From the NCBI RefSeq assembly GCF_047948215.1, contig NC_134463.1, forward strand, positions 58,720,201 to 58,784,200: a stretch of 64,000 nucleotides of DNA. Reading direction: 5' to 3'. Below are positions 34,265 to 44,094 of the stretch, one piece after another. This DNA is from Lycorma delicatula (taxonomy: Eukaryota; Arthropoda; Insecta; Hemiptera; Fulgoridae). The notes under the pieces were generated by a model. That model was not told the origin of the DNA and made no database searches. It saw only the letters and a list, made by a program, of their open reading frames with translations. A program made the position numbers and the translations under genes. Position 1 is the first letter of the stretch. The number at the start of each line of letters is the position of its first letter.

Positions 34265-34870
34265 GTTAAAGGCATCATATGATTTGCGCTAAAAATTTTT
34301 GTTAACCTATAAGCTTCTTAAACCCTTGTGACTTATTACCAACTCATTTCTTTATATTACTTGTTTTTCCGTTCAACGATTTTCGTCGAATATTAAAAAA
34401 CAGCGAATTGTTGTTGGATAAACAAAAAGTAAATCAATTTTCACTTATTAGTTTTACTTAATTATAACTACTTAAGTATATACTAAACAATGGAATTGCA
34501 ATCGAGTTAAGACTCGATTTTTATTCCATTGTTTTCCGACTGACCTAAATGTGAAGTTGTATCGCAAATAAATTTGAGCGTTCTCTTAGATTTTAAACCC
34601 TTTTTTTACGTTTTAGGTGTAATAAAAAAAGAAAATGTATATCTAATAAAACAGTTTACTGGATTTTAAATGATAGGTCGTGCAAAAATTCTATTGTTTA
34701 CCGTAGATTCATATCATTTTTTTTTTAATTCACTTAAACTGCTGTTTTTTTATACAATTCCTTCAAAATAGTACTATTATTAGCGGGTTTCCAAAGAATT
34801 TGGAAATCGCTAATGCGTCCGGTTATGTTTATATATTATATGTATATATAAGCTTTTTTCGTCCACTTTA
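34265..34870. other. No recognised feature
   Basis: AT-rich DNA without coding support. AATGGAATTGCAATCGAGTT and the inverted AACTCGATTTTTATTCCATT-like sequence near 34489-34531 form a small imperfect hairpin. Confidence 0.45.
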
Positions 34871-34872
34871 CC

Positions 34873-35185
34873 GGACGTAAAGTTTCTGATTTTGAGGAAA
34901 CTTGATGAGGTGATATAAACCTACTGAAAATAAAGTTCTATTGATTTTAAAGTGATTCGGTTCATAGGAACCGGATTTAGAGAAAAAAAGGAGTTTTTGG
35001 GTACATTTCAGCATTTTTTTGTTCTACTGGACGCAGTTTTAATCAATTATGATAAAAATTGGTAGGATGATGTAAACCTAGTAGAGATAGAATCGTATTA
35101 ATTCTTAAGTGAATCGGTTCACAGGAACCGGTGTTAAAGGAAAAAAAAACCAGATTTTTGGGTACGTTTTTAAGGTTAACTAAAA
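34873..35185 (+). repeat. Diverged tandem repeat, period 156 bp
   Basis: Units at 34873 and 35029 share GGACG, GATGATAT/GATGATGT followed by AAACCTA, CGGTTCATAGGAACCGG / CGGTTCACAGGAACCGG and TTTTTGGGTAC. The CGGTTC-NNNN-GAACCG hairpin is kept in both units although bases around it have changed, which may be notable. Confidence 0.8.
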
Positions 35186-35379
35186 CCGGAAATTCGCTCT
35201 TTTGACGCTTTTACTGCGAAGAGTTTTTTAAAAAGTTTTTCTGAAATGTAAAATTTTGTATAAATCATGTCATGTTTTGAATTTTTACCTCTTTATGTTT
35301 AAAGAGGAATTTTTTTTGATACTGTTTTTACTTTTACAATCCTTCAGTCGAGTGAAAGGTTACTCAGTTCATTGATATA

Positions 35380-35877
35380 CGAGAGGTTATCTCTAAAGTA
35401 AAAACAGTTTCATTGTAAAAAAATTTATTCTTATTTTATAAATATTTTATATTTCTCTTAAACTATATATACATTATATATAGAGAAGTAGTTCTCTGTA
35501 TAATCGTTACATGAATTAAGACATTTTTCATAACGATACACCTGTTTTAATATATCGTCGTCGTATTCTTCTACCACCAATTCATTTAGCCACTGATAAC
35601 CTGAGTTTTTAAATTCATCGTCACCCGCGAATTGCTTACCACTCAAAAATTCTATCAATTTCCCGAATAGGTGGTAATCAGAAGGAGCTAAGTCCGGACT
35701 ATATGGTGGATGATCTTAAATTTCCCATCCAAATGTTCTAAGTAAATCACGTGTCGGACCTATAACATGTAGACGTGCATTATCGTGCAGCAGGACTACG
35801 CCATCGGTCAGCTGACAGGTTTGCCAGACTGAAGGACAGAAATTTCCCAGCGGTCTGTACTTTAGAGATATCCCTTG
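35380..35877 (-). mobile_element. Mariner-like element B, copy 2, 498-bp deletion derivative
   Basis: The terminus CGAGAGGTTATCTCTAAAGT is identical to that of copy 1 over 20 bp, and the other terminus reads CAAGGGATATCTCTAAAGTA on the minus strand. TA flanks at 35378-35379 and 35878-35879. It keeps the last third of the transposase: VLLHDNARLHVIGPTRDLLR, one stop codon, then DHPPYSPDLAPSDYHLFGKL. Between the HDN Asp and the PSD Asp I count exactly 34 codons (one a stop), the D34D spacing diagnostic of mariner. The open frame at 35458-35658 is the C terminus. The N-terminal two thirds are gone. Confidence 0.95.
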
Positions 35878-35879
35878 TA

Positions 35880-36385
35880 CTTTTTCTTAGATTTTTTTTC
35901 CAGTTTATAATGTTACGGTTTAAATTAAATAAACCAATAATCAAAATTGTCAATCGTTTTTGAAAAAAATTAAAATAACTAATTAAATTTTATCAATTTT
36001 TAAATACGTGTTACCTTAACATTAACTTTTGCATAATTCGTCACGAAATTAGAGTTCAAATTTAACGTTAAATTCTTTTGTTATTGTCAAGATCTGTTTT
36101 GTAATTTATTTGAATCTGTGGCTGTGTGAATTGTTATTTAGAGATATTTTGATTTGGTTAGAGTGTAAAATTGCATAAAACATCTTTTTACTTACCTTAA
36201 ATTAATTTTCCCTTATTAAAATATGCGTTTCTTTTAATTATTCTGTTTTAGCTTATCAAAATTCACTGGTTTTGATTTTTTTTAAATCTAAAAGTTTTTA
36301 TACCCGATCGTGCAAGTCTCTGTCGGTAAGCATAATTTTTAAGGTAAAATCTTTTTTTGGGTTTTCAATACATTTGTTCCAAACA
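35880..36385. other. No recognised feature
   Basis: AT-rich DNA between a mariner and a LINE fragment; no supported gene. Confidence 0.45.
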
Positions 36386-36389
36386 AGAA

Positions 36390-36640
36390 AACTCTGAAAG
36401 ATAAAGTGAGAAGGTATACCATACTAAATTTTTTATAAATCGATGTTCGTAGTGTAGTAATGTATGGACATAAATGCTGTGTCATAGGTAAAAAGGGAAA
36501 AACTAGAATTCAAACGGTCGAAATGAGGTTCCTACGAGCGTTGGGGATGTATCATACTTTCAGAAGAGACATGCTTCAGATATTTTTACTCGCTGAGAGG
36601 ATTGATCGATTAAATACGGTGCGTTTATTTTTTTTTGATA
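36390..36640 (+). pseudogene. Non-LTR reverse transcriptase, C-terminal fragment
   Basis: VVMYGHKCCVIGKKGKTRIQ then TVEMRFLRAL matches the block that follows the RT domain in insect non-LTR elements (usual form LLYGSECWVM, then SRIQAAEMRFLR). KTLKDKVRRY upstream fits the preceding KTRKDT-like segment across one frameshift. The open part is at 36460-36657; after LLAERIDRL the sequence diverges. It is a short 5'- and 3'-truncated relic of a different family from the element at 44.1 kb, whose equivalent block reads ALYGSETWTI and EAFEMWCYRRML. Confidence 0.65.
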
Positions 36641-36659
36641 TTAATATTGTCTACTGACA

Positions 36660-39615
36660 GTAAAAAACTGCTCTTAGAAACAGTAAACCTCTAACCTCTG
36701 GAGCCCTGTTATTATGTTTCGATTTTTCCCTCTCTAATATGTGTTGATCGGTAAATAACACGTGATGGTCGATAGATTAGTCGAATTCGTTTCAGCTGCT
36801 TCAGAATTGACTGCTGCTGAAACCATCTAACAGTAATTCCTTGTTAGAATCGTTCCCTGCTTAATAATTGTGAAATTAATTGACTTTAAGCAGATGGAAC
36901 ACTAGATTCAATAAGCAATCCTTGTAGTAGAAAGCCAGTCACTTAACCTCCGGTATTATGTAGTACAGCTGTCCATGACGTACCTTTTCTTCTACAGACA
37001 TGTTCTTGTTTAGTATGTATAATTTTATTTGGTAAATAATTCAGGTTTAGTTTGGGCTTTTTATATTGCCGTTGGCTTGCAAACAAGAGTTCTCGGAATG
37101 GGGTATATGTCACCGGCCCAAAATATCCAGATACCCAGAACGTAGAGATTTTATATAACCTTTCATATTTAGTATAGATCCGAAGTGACCGGGACTGTAA
37201 AGACGGTAAAAAGCGTCAAAGTAAGGGAAAAGGGTGAACAATAATTAAAGGATGATGATGTACTCACACGGGGACAGCGACATGATTTTAAAAAATGCTT
37301 AAAGGCTCCAATTGGTCAATCAGTCTTTAGTAGTTGTGTTTCGAATTGGAAGCGACTTGATATAGATAACGATTTTTCGTTGATCAAATACATGTTGCAA
37401 CAAATTGTCTTTTTCTTCAAAAACTAAAAGTCATCCGAGAACACGTTAAATCACCTTAAAAACTGTCACCTTAAGAAACGAGATCTTGGTTTCTTTCCGG
37501 AATTGTGTGACTTGTAGTATTACCGAATTGAGCCATAAATCATACAATCAGATCGTTAGTTTTTTCTACCGAAGTAAATTGTTTATATACGTGGATTAAT
37601 TCTTAAAAAAAAAATCATTTATAAACTGATGTTTGTTGTTTCTCTCCAACTTAATAATTAATTCCTTGATTCTGACTATTGTGTTCGGGGTCATTATTAT
37701 AAGAAGGAATTTAAAAAGTTTATAGTAATTTAAGTGTAGTTAATTTTTTTCTTTTTTTCTTTTTTTTACGAAATAATTAAATATCAGTTTTTTTGTTTGT
37801 TTTTTTTTTGTTTGGTTGGAAACAAAGTTAAATTGTTTCATTCGGTGATGCGGGTATTGTTTAATGATGTAGAACAATTTATCAGTCGAACCAAAAACTA
37901 AGAAAGAAAAAATGTCATTTAAAAAGAATGTGCCCGGTTTATTGTCGTTCAAAGCACTATGTAGGTGTTGCTCTTTCATTCAATTTCTCCCTCCTCTTCC
38001 TCTTTCTCTCACTCTCTCTCTGGATTATTACTATTAGTATTTGTTCATTGTTTAGCCATTTAATTATATTTTTAATTTATTTCTATTACAATACGTTGTT
38101 CAGTATTTTATTGTAGTTTAATATTTTATTTAAATCCGGGTTCTAGAAAACAAATTGAATGATGTGGTGTTTTACAACTTGTCACCTTCGACTTATTACA
38201 TTTAATACGATTGTAATTACGTGAAATAAACTTGTAGAACCATATAAAAGTACAATTAATTATGTCTGGTTTATCAAAATATTGATTAATAATCTTTTAA
38301 AAAGTATTATTTGTTATCTGAAATTTTTTACGATTTGACAGACAGATATAAAAGTTCTACATGTATGTTATCAAGCGGTTGCCATTTTCATTTACAACAG
38401 AATAATTAATTTTATTTTCACTAAAAATTACTTAAAAAAATAAAACAATCAGGAAAACTTTTCTAATACGGTGGAATTTGTAAATATAAAGCCGATGTTT
38501 TGTTTGTTCATTTTATATCGAAATAAAATTAACGTTGAGAAATCAAAGATCATCGGTTATGATTGGCTGGAAATCATTGTCGGTTATGATTTATAGTCAG
38601 TGGTAACGTAAAAATATTTAATAATATTTTTTTGAAACGTCATCGATCTCTGAAATTTAGAATTATACAATCGTAATAAGGTCTACTTTGTTCATTAGCG
38701 ATTCAGAATGTAATTTATTCATTAGTTTAATTTTCTAATGAAATTACTGGAAGTAAAATTGAGAAAATGTTTTCTTAATTTATTTCATTCTATTATTTTC
38801 CATTCTAAAAAGTTTTTCATAATTTTATTTGAATATCGTAATTGATTAATTATTACGATAAGGAAAAGATTAAATCCAGAACTCTTGATTGAATGCCATT
38901 TAATTGCATTTGATAATTTTATACTTTGGCGAAATGTTGAATTTCCCTAAATCAAATTCGTTTGTTGAATTTAACATAGTTGTCACAGGTTTAAAAAAAA
39001 ACCTGTTTGATTTCTATATACTTTTTCGAATATAAAATGTACTTTTTTTATGAATTATTTATTTTGTACGTACATACATCGTTTCAGAATATTTTCATTG
39101 GTAAAATTGTGTTTTTTTGTTAGATGGAGTTGTTATGAAACGTTAAGATCTACAAGAACCACAATATACAAAATTGATCTGAGTAGCTGACTTTCCCTTA
39201 TATAATCATAGTATACTGTATTGCTAAATAGTATAACTATGTAGCTGAAAATATAATAAAGCGAACAAATATGGTATTATAATTATATTTAAAACATATA
39301 ATTGACGCTTTATATTATCATTACGCTTTAAGGACATATTAAACAGCTGATAGGGCAGGATCATCATAATAAAGAGAAATTTGATCATGGGTTGATGACA
39401 GCAAGGTTTTCTTTATGGAAACATTCCAAACATTACTTCATAATATACTTGTATTATATAAGGTAATGTTTGCCGTGTTTAAAATGTTTTATTTTAATAT
39501 TATTAAAAAATACGTTTTACCAGATTACTGCTAGTTAAGTTATTTGCTCTTATACTTGTTATTGCAGTTCTAGTTATTTTTTGATTATTATCTTTTATTA
39601 ACATTCTTCAATTCG
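36660..39615. other. AT-rich region without a recognised gene
   Basis: About 3 kb in which I see no TE protein or exon. The ORFs at 37740-37979 (minus) and 37928-38116 come from poly-T/TTTC tracts. CATCGGTTATGATT recurs at 38550 and, as GTCGGTTATGATTTATAG, 30 bp later. Confidence 0.5.
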
Positions 39616-39619
39616 ATAA

Positions 39620-40740
39620 TTATTTTTAGTTACAGAAGGCTTTACACGTAGTCAAAAGAAATCAACTCGACGTGCGTCACATAAGACGCATTCCACAAAG
39701 GACTGTTTGGCGCATATTACGTAAACGAATTCACTTGAACCCATACAAACTAACTGTGGTTCAACGTATTATAGATGACGACAAAGTTTCCTGGCTGCAG
39801 TTTTCTGTGGAAATGATTGATAGAATTACAGATAACGATACATTTTTAGATAATGTAATTTTTAGTGATGAGTAAACGTTTCACATCAGTGGCAAGGTGA
39901 ACATCCATAACTGCCGAATATAGGGTAGGGAAAACCCTCATGAAACTTCGCAGCACATACGTCAGAGCCCTAAGATTAATAAGCAACAGTTTTTTGTGGT
40001 CCAAGCAAGCAAAGACTGTACGGCCCGAACTTCTTCCAGGAGGCAACCGACAACATATTATTATATTCCCAAATATATAATATAATATATTGTACTACAT
40101 ATTATAATATTATTTTATTCCCAAATAACGTAATTGTTTTTTTCAAGGTAGTTTATTTTGTCTTATAATTAATTTACTTTCATTGAACACTCAGTTATTA
40201 AATTTTTACAGAATTAAAATAGAATGCAACCGAAAGCTGGAGAAGGTAGGTTATAAAAAGGCTTAACAAATAAATAAAACTGACTCTGTGTTGGGCCTCT
40301 TCAACCACTAATGATTTACATGCATCACAAGTTTTGATGGTATCATTTATCTAGAAATGCTTAAAGATTTTCTAATTCTTCAGTTAGACGATGGTGACCT
40401 TGATGGATATCAGCAAAACGGGGCATCACCACACTACCGCCTAGAAGTTCTGAAATTTTCTTGATATTCGATTCCCAGGTCGGTGGATCGGTCGTGATGT
40501 TCCGGTTGCATGGCCACCTCGCTCCCCAGATTTGAACTCGCTAGATATTTTCTTGTGGGATTTCATTAAAGATCGGGTTTGTGTACCACCTTTGCCTGCC
40601 GATCATGTTGAGTAAAGACTTCGAATTATAGCCGCAGCTGTAGAGGAATGCCTGACTTGCTGGCTACAGTCTGGAATGAGATCGACTTAGCTGGGATGTT
40701 CTTCACATTACAAATGGAAGTCATATCGAACCAAAGTGAA
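39620..40740 (+). pseudogene. IS630-like transposase pseudogene with an internal insertion
   Basis: Most of an IS630/Tc1-superfamily transposase can be followed. RRIPQRTVWRILRKRIHLNP is the helix-turn-helix end, and DNDTFLDNVIFSDE carries the first catalytic Asp and is followed at once by a TGA. VNIHNCRI and GRENPHETSQHIRQSP come next. After unrelated DNA at about 40055-40325, YLEMLKDF leads to YQQNGASPHY, where Asn replaces the second catalytic Asp. Then PVAWPPRSPDLNSLDIFLWD carries the third acidic residue, then RVCVPPLPADHVE and a stop. The longest open part is 39672-39875. Terminal repeats were not secured; GAATTGCTCAGTAC at 40832-40845 may be one end. Confidence 0.87.
40055..40325. other. 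Insertion inside the IS630-like pseudogene
   Basis: About 270 bp of AT-rich DNA separate two transposase halves that join cleanly at the protein level. It is bounded on the left by repeated ATTCCCAAATA (40066 and 40118) and an ATATAATATAATATATT block. I cannot assign it to a family or find a target duplication. Confidence 0.5.
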
Positions 40741-40847
40741 TGTTGGGTGATACTTGATGTGTTTTTTTATGAAATGAGACCTCAATCGAATCTGTAACTT
40801 TTATATGCTTTTAAAGTTGTGAGTCCTTTTTGAATTGCTCAGTACAG

Positions 40848-40850
<3 letters not shown>

Positions 40851-40899
<49 letters not shown>
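40851..40899. repeat. (TA)n microsatellite
   Basis: An almost pure TA run with a single C. It follows the possible terminus of the IS630-like element, a common position for TA expansion around TA-targeting transposons. Confidence 0.95.
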
Positions 40900-40903
<4 letters not shown>

Positions 40904-41054
40904 AACAATGTCCTGAGTGACTGAATCATCAATTGATAGCTCAAGACCGGTTAATGAGCTCAAATCACTTAACCTAGGTAGATAAACGGTAGAGGGAATA
41001 TCCTTTTTATAACGTAAGCACCCTCTGAGTAAGGATTTCAGATAACTGAGATGT

Positions 41055-41460
41055 TAAAGTAATAAAAATTGGTATTTAGAATCTTCTTTAAAAACAAATA
41101 AACACGTGTTTCACCATTCATCAAAATTCCAATTTGGTGAATGGCAAAGAGAGACAAATGTTTATTGAAAATTGTTTATCTCAGAAATCGAAGGTGTCAG
41201 TATGACAATTGTTAATTAGACAAAATAAAAGTATATGCAATTTACTATTATCAAAAATTCCAATTGAGGAATGACAGAAGTGGAGGAGGTCAGAGTTTTT
41301 CATGAAAATATATGAAGCCGTGTTACAGTCGTGAAAATTAGTATTTAAATTATTTTTTGAAAAGAAAAAGGCTCATGTTTCACAATTTTTCACAAATCCG
41401 ATTTGGTTTGGTAAGCGGGGAGACTAAAATTCTATTTGAAAATTCTAAATCACAACAATA
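41055..41460 (+). repeat. Diverged duplication, period ~273 bp
   Basis: Starts near AAAATTGGTATTTAGAATCT (41065) and AAAATTAGTATTTAAATTAT (41337) share TTGAAAA / TTTAAAA, GTTTCACCATTCATCA / GTTTCACAATTTTTCACAA, a CCAATTTGGTGAATGGCAAA / CCGATTTGGTTTGGTAAGCG block and TATTTGAAAATT. Similarity is patchy. Confidence 0.55.
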
Positions 41461-41749
41461 TGCAATGAATGATTGTATTCTGTGAGGCGAGTCCGAACTC
41501 TCTATACAACGTCTTATCGTTCACATTGGATGCAAAATATTGTTTTGTCGGTCGAGTAAGATCTATACCAGTTTAAACGTATGTAAACCATTTTGCCAAT
41601 ATACCTTCTAAAACTTTTAAATTATGAATTAATTTAGAAGTTAATTAATTTAATTCATTAGAATTTTAGCAAAAAATCTATTGATTCTTTTGAAAACTTA
41701 TTTTAGGAACAAATCGAAAATCCACGCCAATGAAACCGCGGACTACAGC

Positions 41750-41791
41750 TTGTGTGTGTGTGTTTTTGTGTGCGCGCGCGCGCATTTGTGT
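41750..41791. repeat. (TG)n and (CG)n microsatellite
   Basis: TG and GCGC tracts adjoining the hairpin at 41796-41851; similar in make-up to the tract at 1493. Confidence 0.9.
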
Positions 41792-41795
41792 GTGT

Positions 41796-41851
41796 AGCAG
41801 TACCTTATATAGCAGTATATATATATATATATGTGTGAATAAGGTACTGCT
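41796..41851. repeat. Hairpin with perfect 13-bp arms
   Basis: AGCAGTACCTTAT at 41796-41808 and its exact inverse ATAAGGTACTGCT at 41839-41851 enclose a TA-rich loop of 30 bp. Confidence 0.9.
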
Positions 41852-41876
41852 GATTCGTGAATTATTTTCATTTTTC

Positions 41877-41990
41877 CAGTGTTGCCAGTTCGCATCATAT
41901 TAGCATCATTAGAGATTAACTCAAATCAGTATTAAGCAGTTTGAAATTTTTAATTTAGAAATGCTAATGTTGTGCTGTTTGGCAACACTG
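41877..41990. mobile_element. 114-bp MITE with CAGTGTTGCCA ends
   Basis: The left arm CAGTGTTGCCAGTTCGCATC ATATTAGCAT is matched by the minus-strand right arm CAGTGTTGCCAAACAGCACA ACATTAGCAT, about 30 bp with a perfect first 11 bp. The interior is AT-rich. CAGTGTTGCCA-type ends occur on several animal MITEs. No convincing target duplication is visible, so the superfamily is open. Confidence 0.75.
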
Positions 41991-41999
41991 CACCTCAGA

Positions 42000-42395
42000 T
42001 TCCGCTCGTGAAGGGAATATTTTCTTTATCTTGGTTTTTTATTTGTTGACCTGTAAGTGCAATTGGTAGAAATGAATTTGGATTTCTTTAATGTTGTTTT
42101 TATACTGTTCATTTGTTACTAGAAAGTAATATTTTACTAATTGGAAATTATTTTTGTTTGTAGTTGTATTAGTTTGTGTCAATCTTAAATTGAAAAAACA
42201 ATACTGGAAACAAATTGACGAATTTATAAGCCACTACGCAACAAAATATTTTTTTTTGTTGAGAATTTTTATGAATCATTTTTACCTTACGTTAGTGAAA
42301 AAGAGGTTTAATAAATGAGATCAGCGAATCTGGTTCTCTGTACCATCAGTTGTAGGGAAAATCAATTAAGTTTAATTTAGAAATATAACATTTTT
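42000..42395. other. No recognised feature
   Basis: AT-rich; no coding support. Confidence 0.45.
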
Positions 42396-42399
42396 CCTT

Positions 42400-42860
42400 T
42401 ATAAGTATAATTCACAGATTACTCAACACTTTAAAATATATAACATACAAACTGGTAACAATTAGCAGCACGCTCACTGAGAAACTCCTACACAAAGTAA
42501 ATAAAAGCATAAACAAAGATAATAAAAAAATACATCACATTAACATAACATAAACCGTTCCAAAGACTTAAAGAAAACTGCTTATTAATTTAAAAAACCT
42601 GAATACTTTCAAAATAACAAACAGATTATTATATATATATATATATATATATAACAAACACAGTATCCCTAAAATATATAAACTACTCATCTTTTCCGTT
42701 TGTAAAATTTCTGCATCGGACAGATAGGACACAATATCAAACATAAAAAAAGATTCAATGAAGATTTACAGATTATCCACAGAAACATAAAATCAACATT
42801 TGTCAAATATCATAGATACAAAGCCAACATTGATATTCTACACACATACAAAATATATCA
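42400..42860 (+). pseudogene. Possible Penelope-like element remnant (GIY-YIG endonuclease region)
   Basis: Translation across frames at 42668-42860 gives IYKLL, then FCIGQIGHNI, KHKKRFNEDLQIIHRNIKST, then FVKYHRYKANIDILHT. The order IYKL...F-YIGQTG...RF-EH resembles the GIY-YIG domain at the C terminus of Penelope retrotransposons, with Tyr replaced by Cys in the YIGQ motif. The A-rich region upstream (42400-42620) contains IQTGNN- and YTKKVNKSIN-like reading that could be the end of the RT. There are many frameshifts, and the (TA)n at 42634-42653 interrupts it. The assignment rests on one short motif block and is tentative. Confidence 0.4.
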
Positions 42861-42873
42861 CGAAATCTATCCT

Positions 42874-43863
42874 GAAGTTCTCCCGGGACTATCATAACCC
42901 ATTCTACTCTTGAAAATAATAGTAGAAGTTCATATAAACATATGTCCTAAAAGCTTCGTTTGCAAGTTACGGCTAGTGAAGTTTTTCGCTCGTATTTCAG
43001 CTACCCTAGTGAAATGAAGTCGTACTGAAATTTTTAGGACGTTAATTAAGGGGTATAATCGGTGTTTAGTGGTTTTTGACTAGAAAAATCGAATAAAATA
43101 GGTCCCAGAACCGTATCTGCAATAGTTTTTGAGAAATCTGGGGTGAAAACCAATAAATTGAGGCTAAAACCCCGTTTTTATGTTTGACATACCATAATTT
43201 TGTTAAATCAGTAATAAACACAAAGAATATAGACAAAACTTGTAGAGAATTTAATTCTGAACAAAGTGGCCTAAGGTAAGTTGAATAAAACAAAGGAAAG
43301 TTAAAAGAATTCGAATTTTTTATAGAAACTGTACATTACCGCATTTCTCAGAAAAATACTTATTTTGTAAAATTTGTATTATTATTTTATGTACCATTTG
43401 TATTATTCTGTAAAATTTCTCAAAACAAGATTCACTGTTTAACATTGCTCTTTGAAAGATTTAAAAAAAATGGAAATTACAGAAGAATTGTAAAATAAAA
43501 ATTATTTTTGGTTAACAGTTTTATTTGTTTATTAACCATTCAACAAAGTTATTGTTCATCAAACATAAAAAAACAGGGTTTTTTACCAACATTTATTAGT
43601 TTTCACCCAAAATTTCTCAAAAATTACTGCAAATACGGTTCTCGATCCTATCTTATTCGATTTTTCTGGACAAAATCATAAGAAATTATTAATAGTGCCC
43701 CTTAATTAATTTCCTAAAAATTTCATTTTGTTAAATTTTGATTTTATCGCGGTAGCAGAAATCCGAATGAAATCTCTACTAATTGCAACTAGCAAAGGAA
43801 GCATTTTAAGACTATGAACTTTTTATTAGTAAAATAAGTTATGAAAGCCCCGGGAGAACTTTG
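42874..43863. mobile_element. ~1-kb foldback element with ~345-bp inverted arms
   Basis: The left arm begins AAGTTCTCCCGGGACTATCA (42874) and the right arm ends TTATGAAAGCCCCGGGAGAACTT (43863). Inward, the pairing continues through TTAATTAAGGGGTATAATCG / CACTATTAATAATT-side, AAAAATCGAATAAAATAGGT / TCTTATTCGATTTTTCTGG, ACCGTATCTGCAATAGTTTT / AATTACTGCAAATACGGTT and CCCCGTTTTTATGTTTGACA / AAACATAAAAAAACAGGG, to about 43222 and 43520. The ~300-bp spacer is AT-rich. There is no transposase. A diverged single arm lies at 5518-5745, so the sequence is dispersed. Superfamily unknown. Confidence 0.88.
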
Positions 43864-44094
43864 TTATACACTCTGTATACACAATGTGTGTATAAATAAA
43901 CGACGTGTGTGTGTGTGTGTTTACGCAACGACGATTCAAAACTACTTTCTAATATCTTCCTCCCTAATTTAAAAAATCCGTCGACAGTTATATCAGATTA
44001 TATCAGTTGGAGAACAACAGCAACAATCACCAAAGATGGCCGCAAAGATTTTTGAAAACCTTTTTAAATATGACATGTTTTATTATAAAATTTG

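Noticed and set aside
37740..38116. ORFs at 37740-37979 (minus) and 37928-38116 (plus)
   Set aside because: Built from poly-T and TTTC/CTCT tracts; Lys/Asn- or Phe/Leu-rich low complexity without features.
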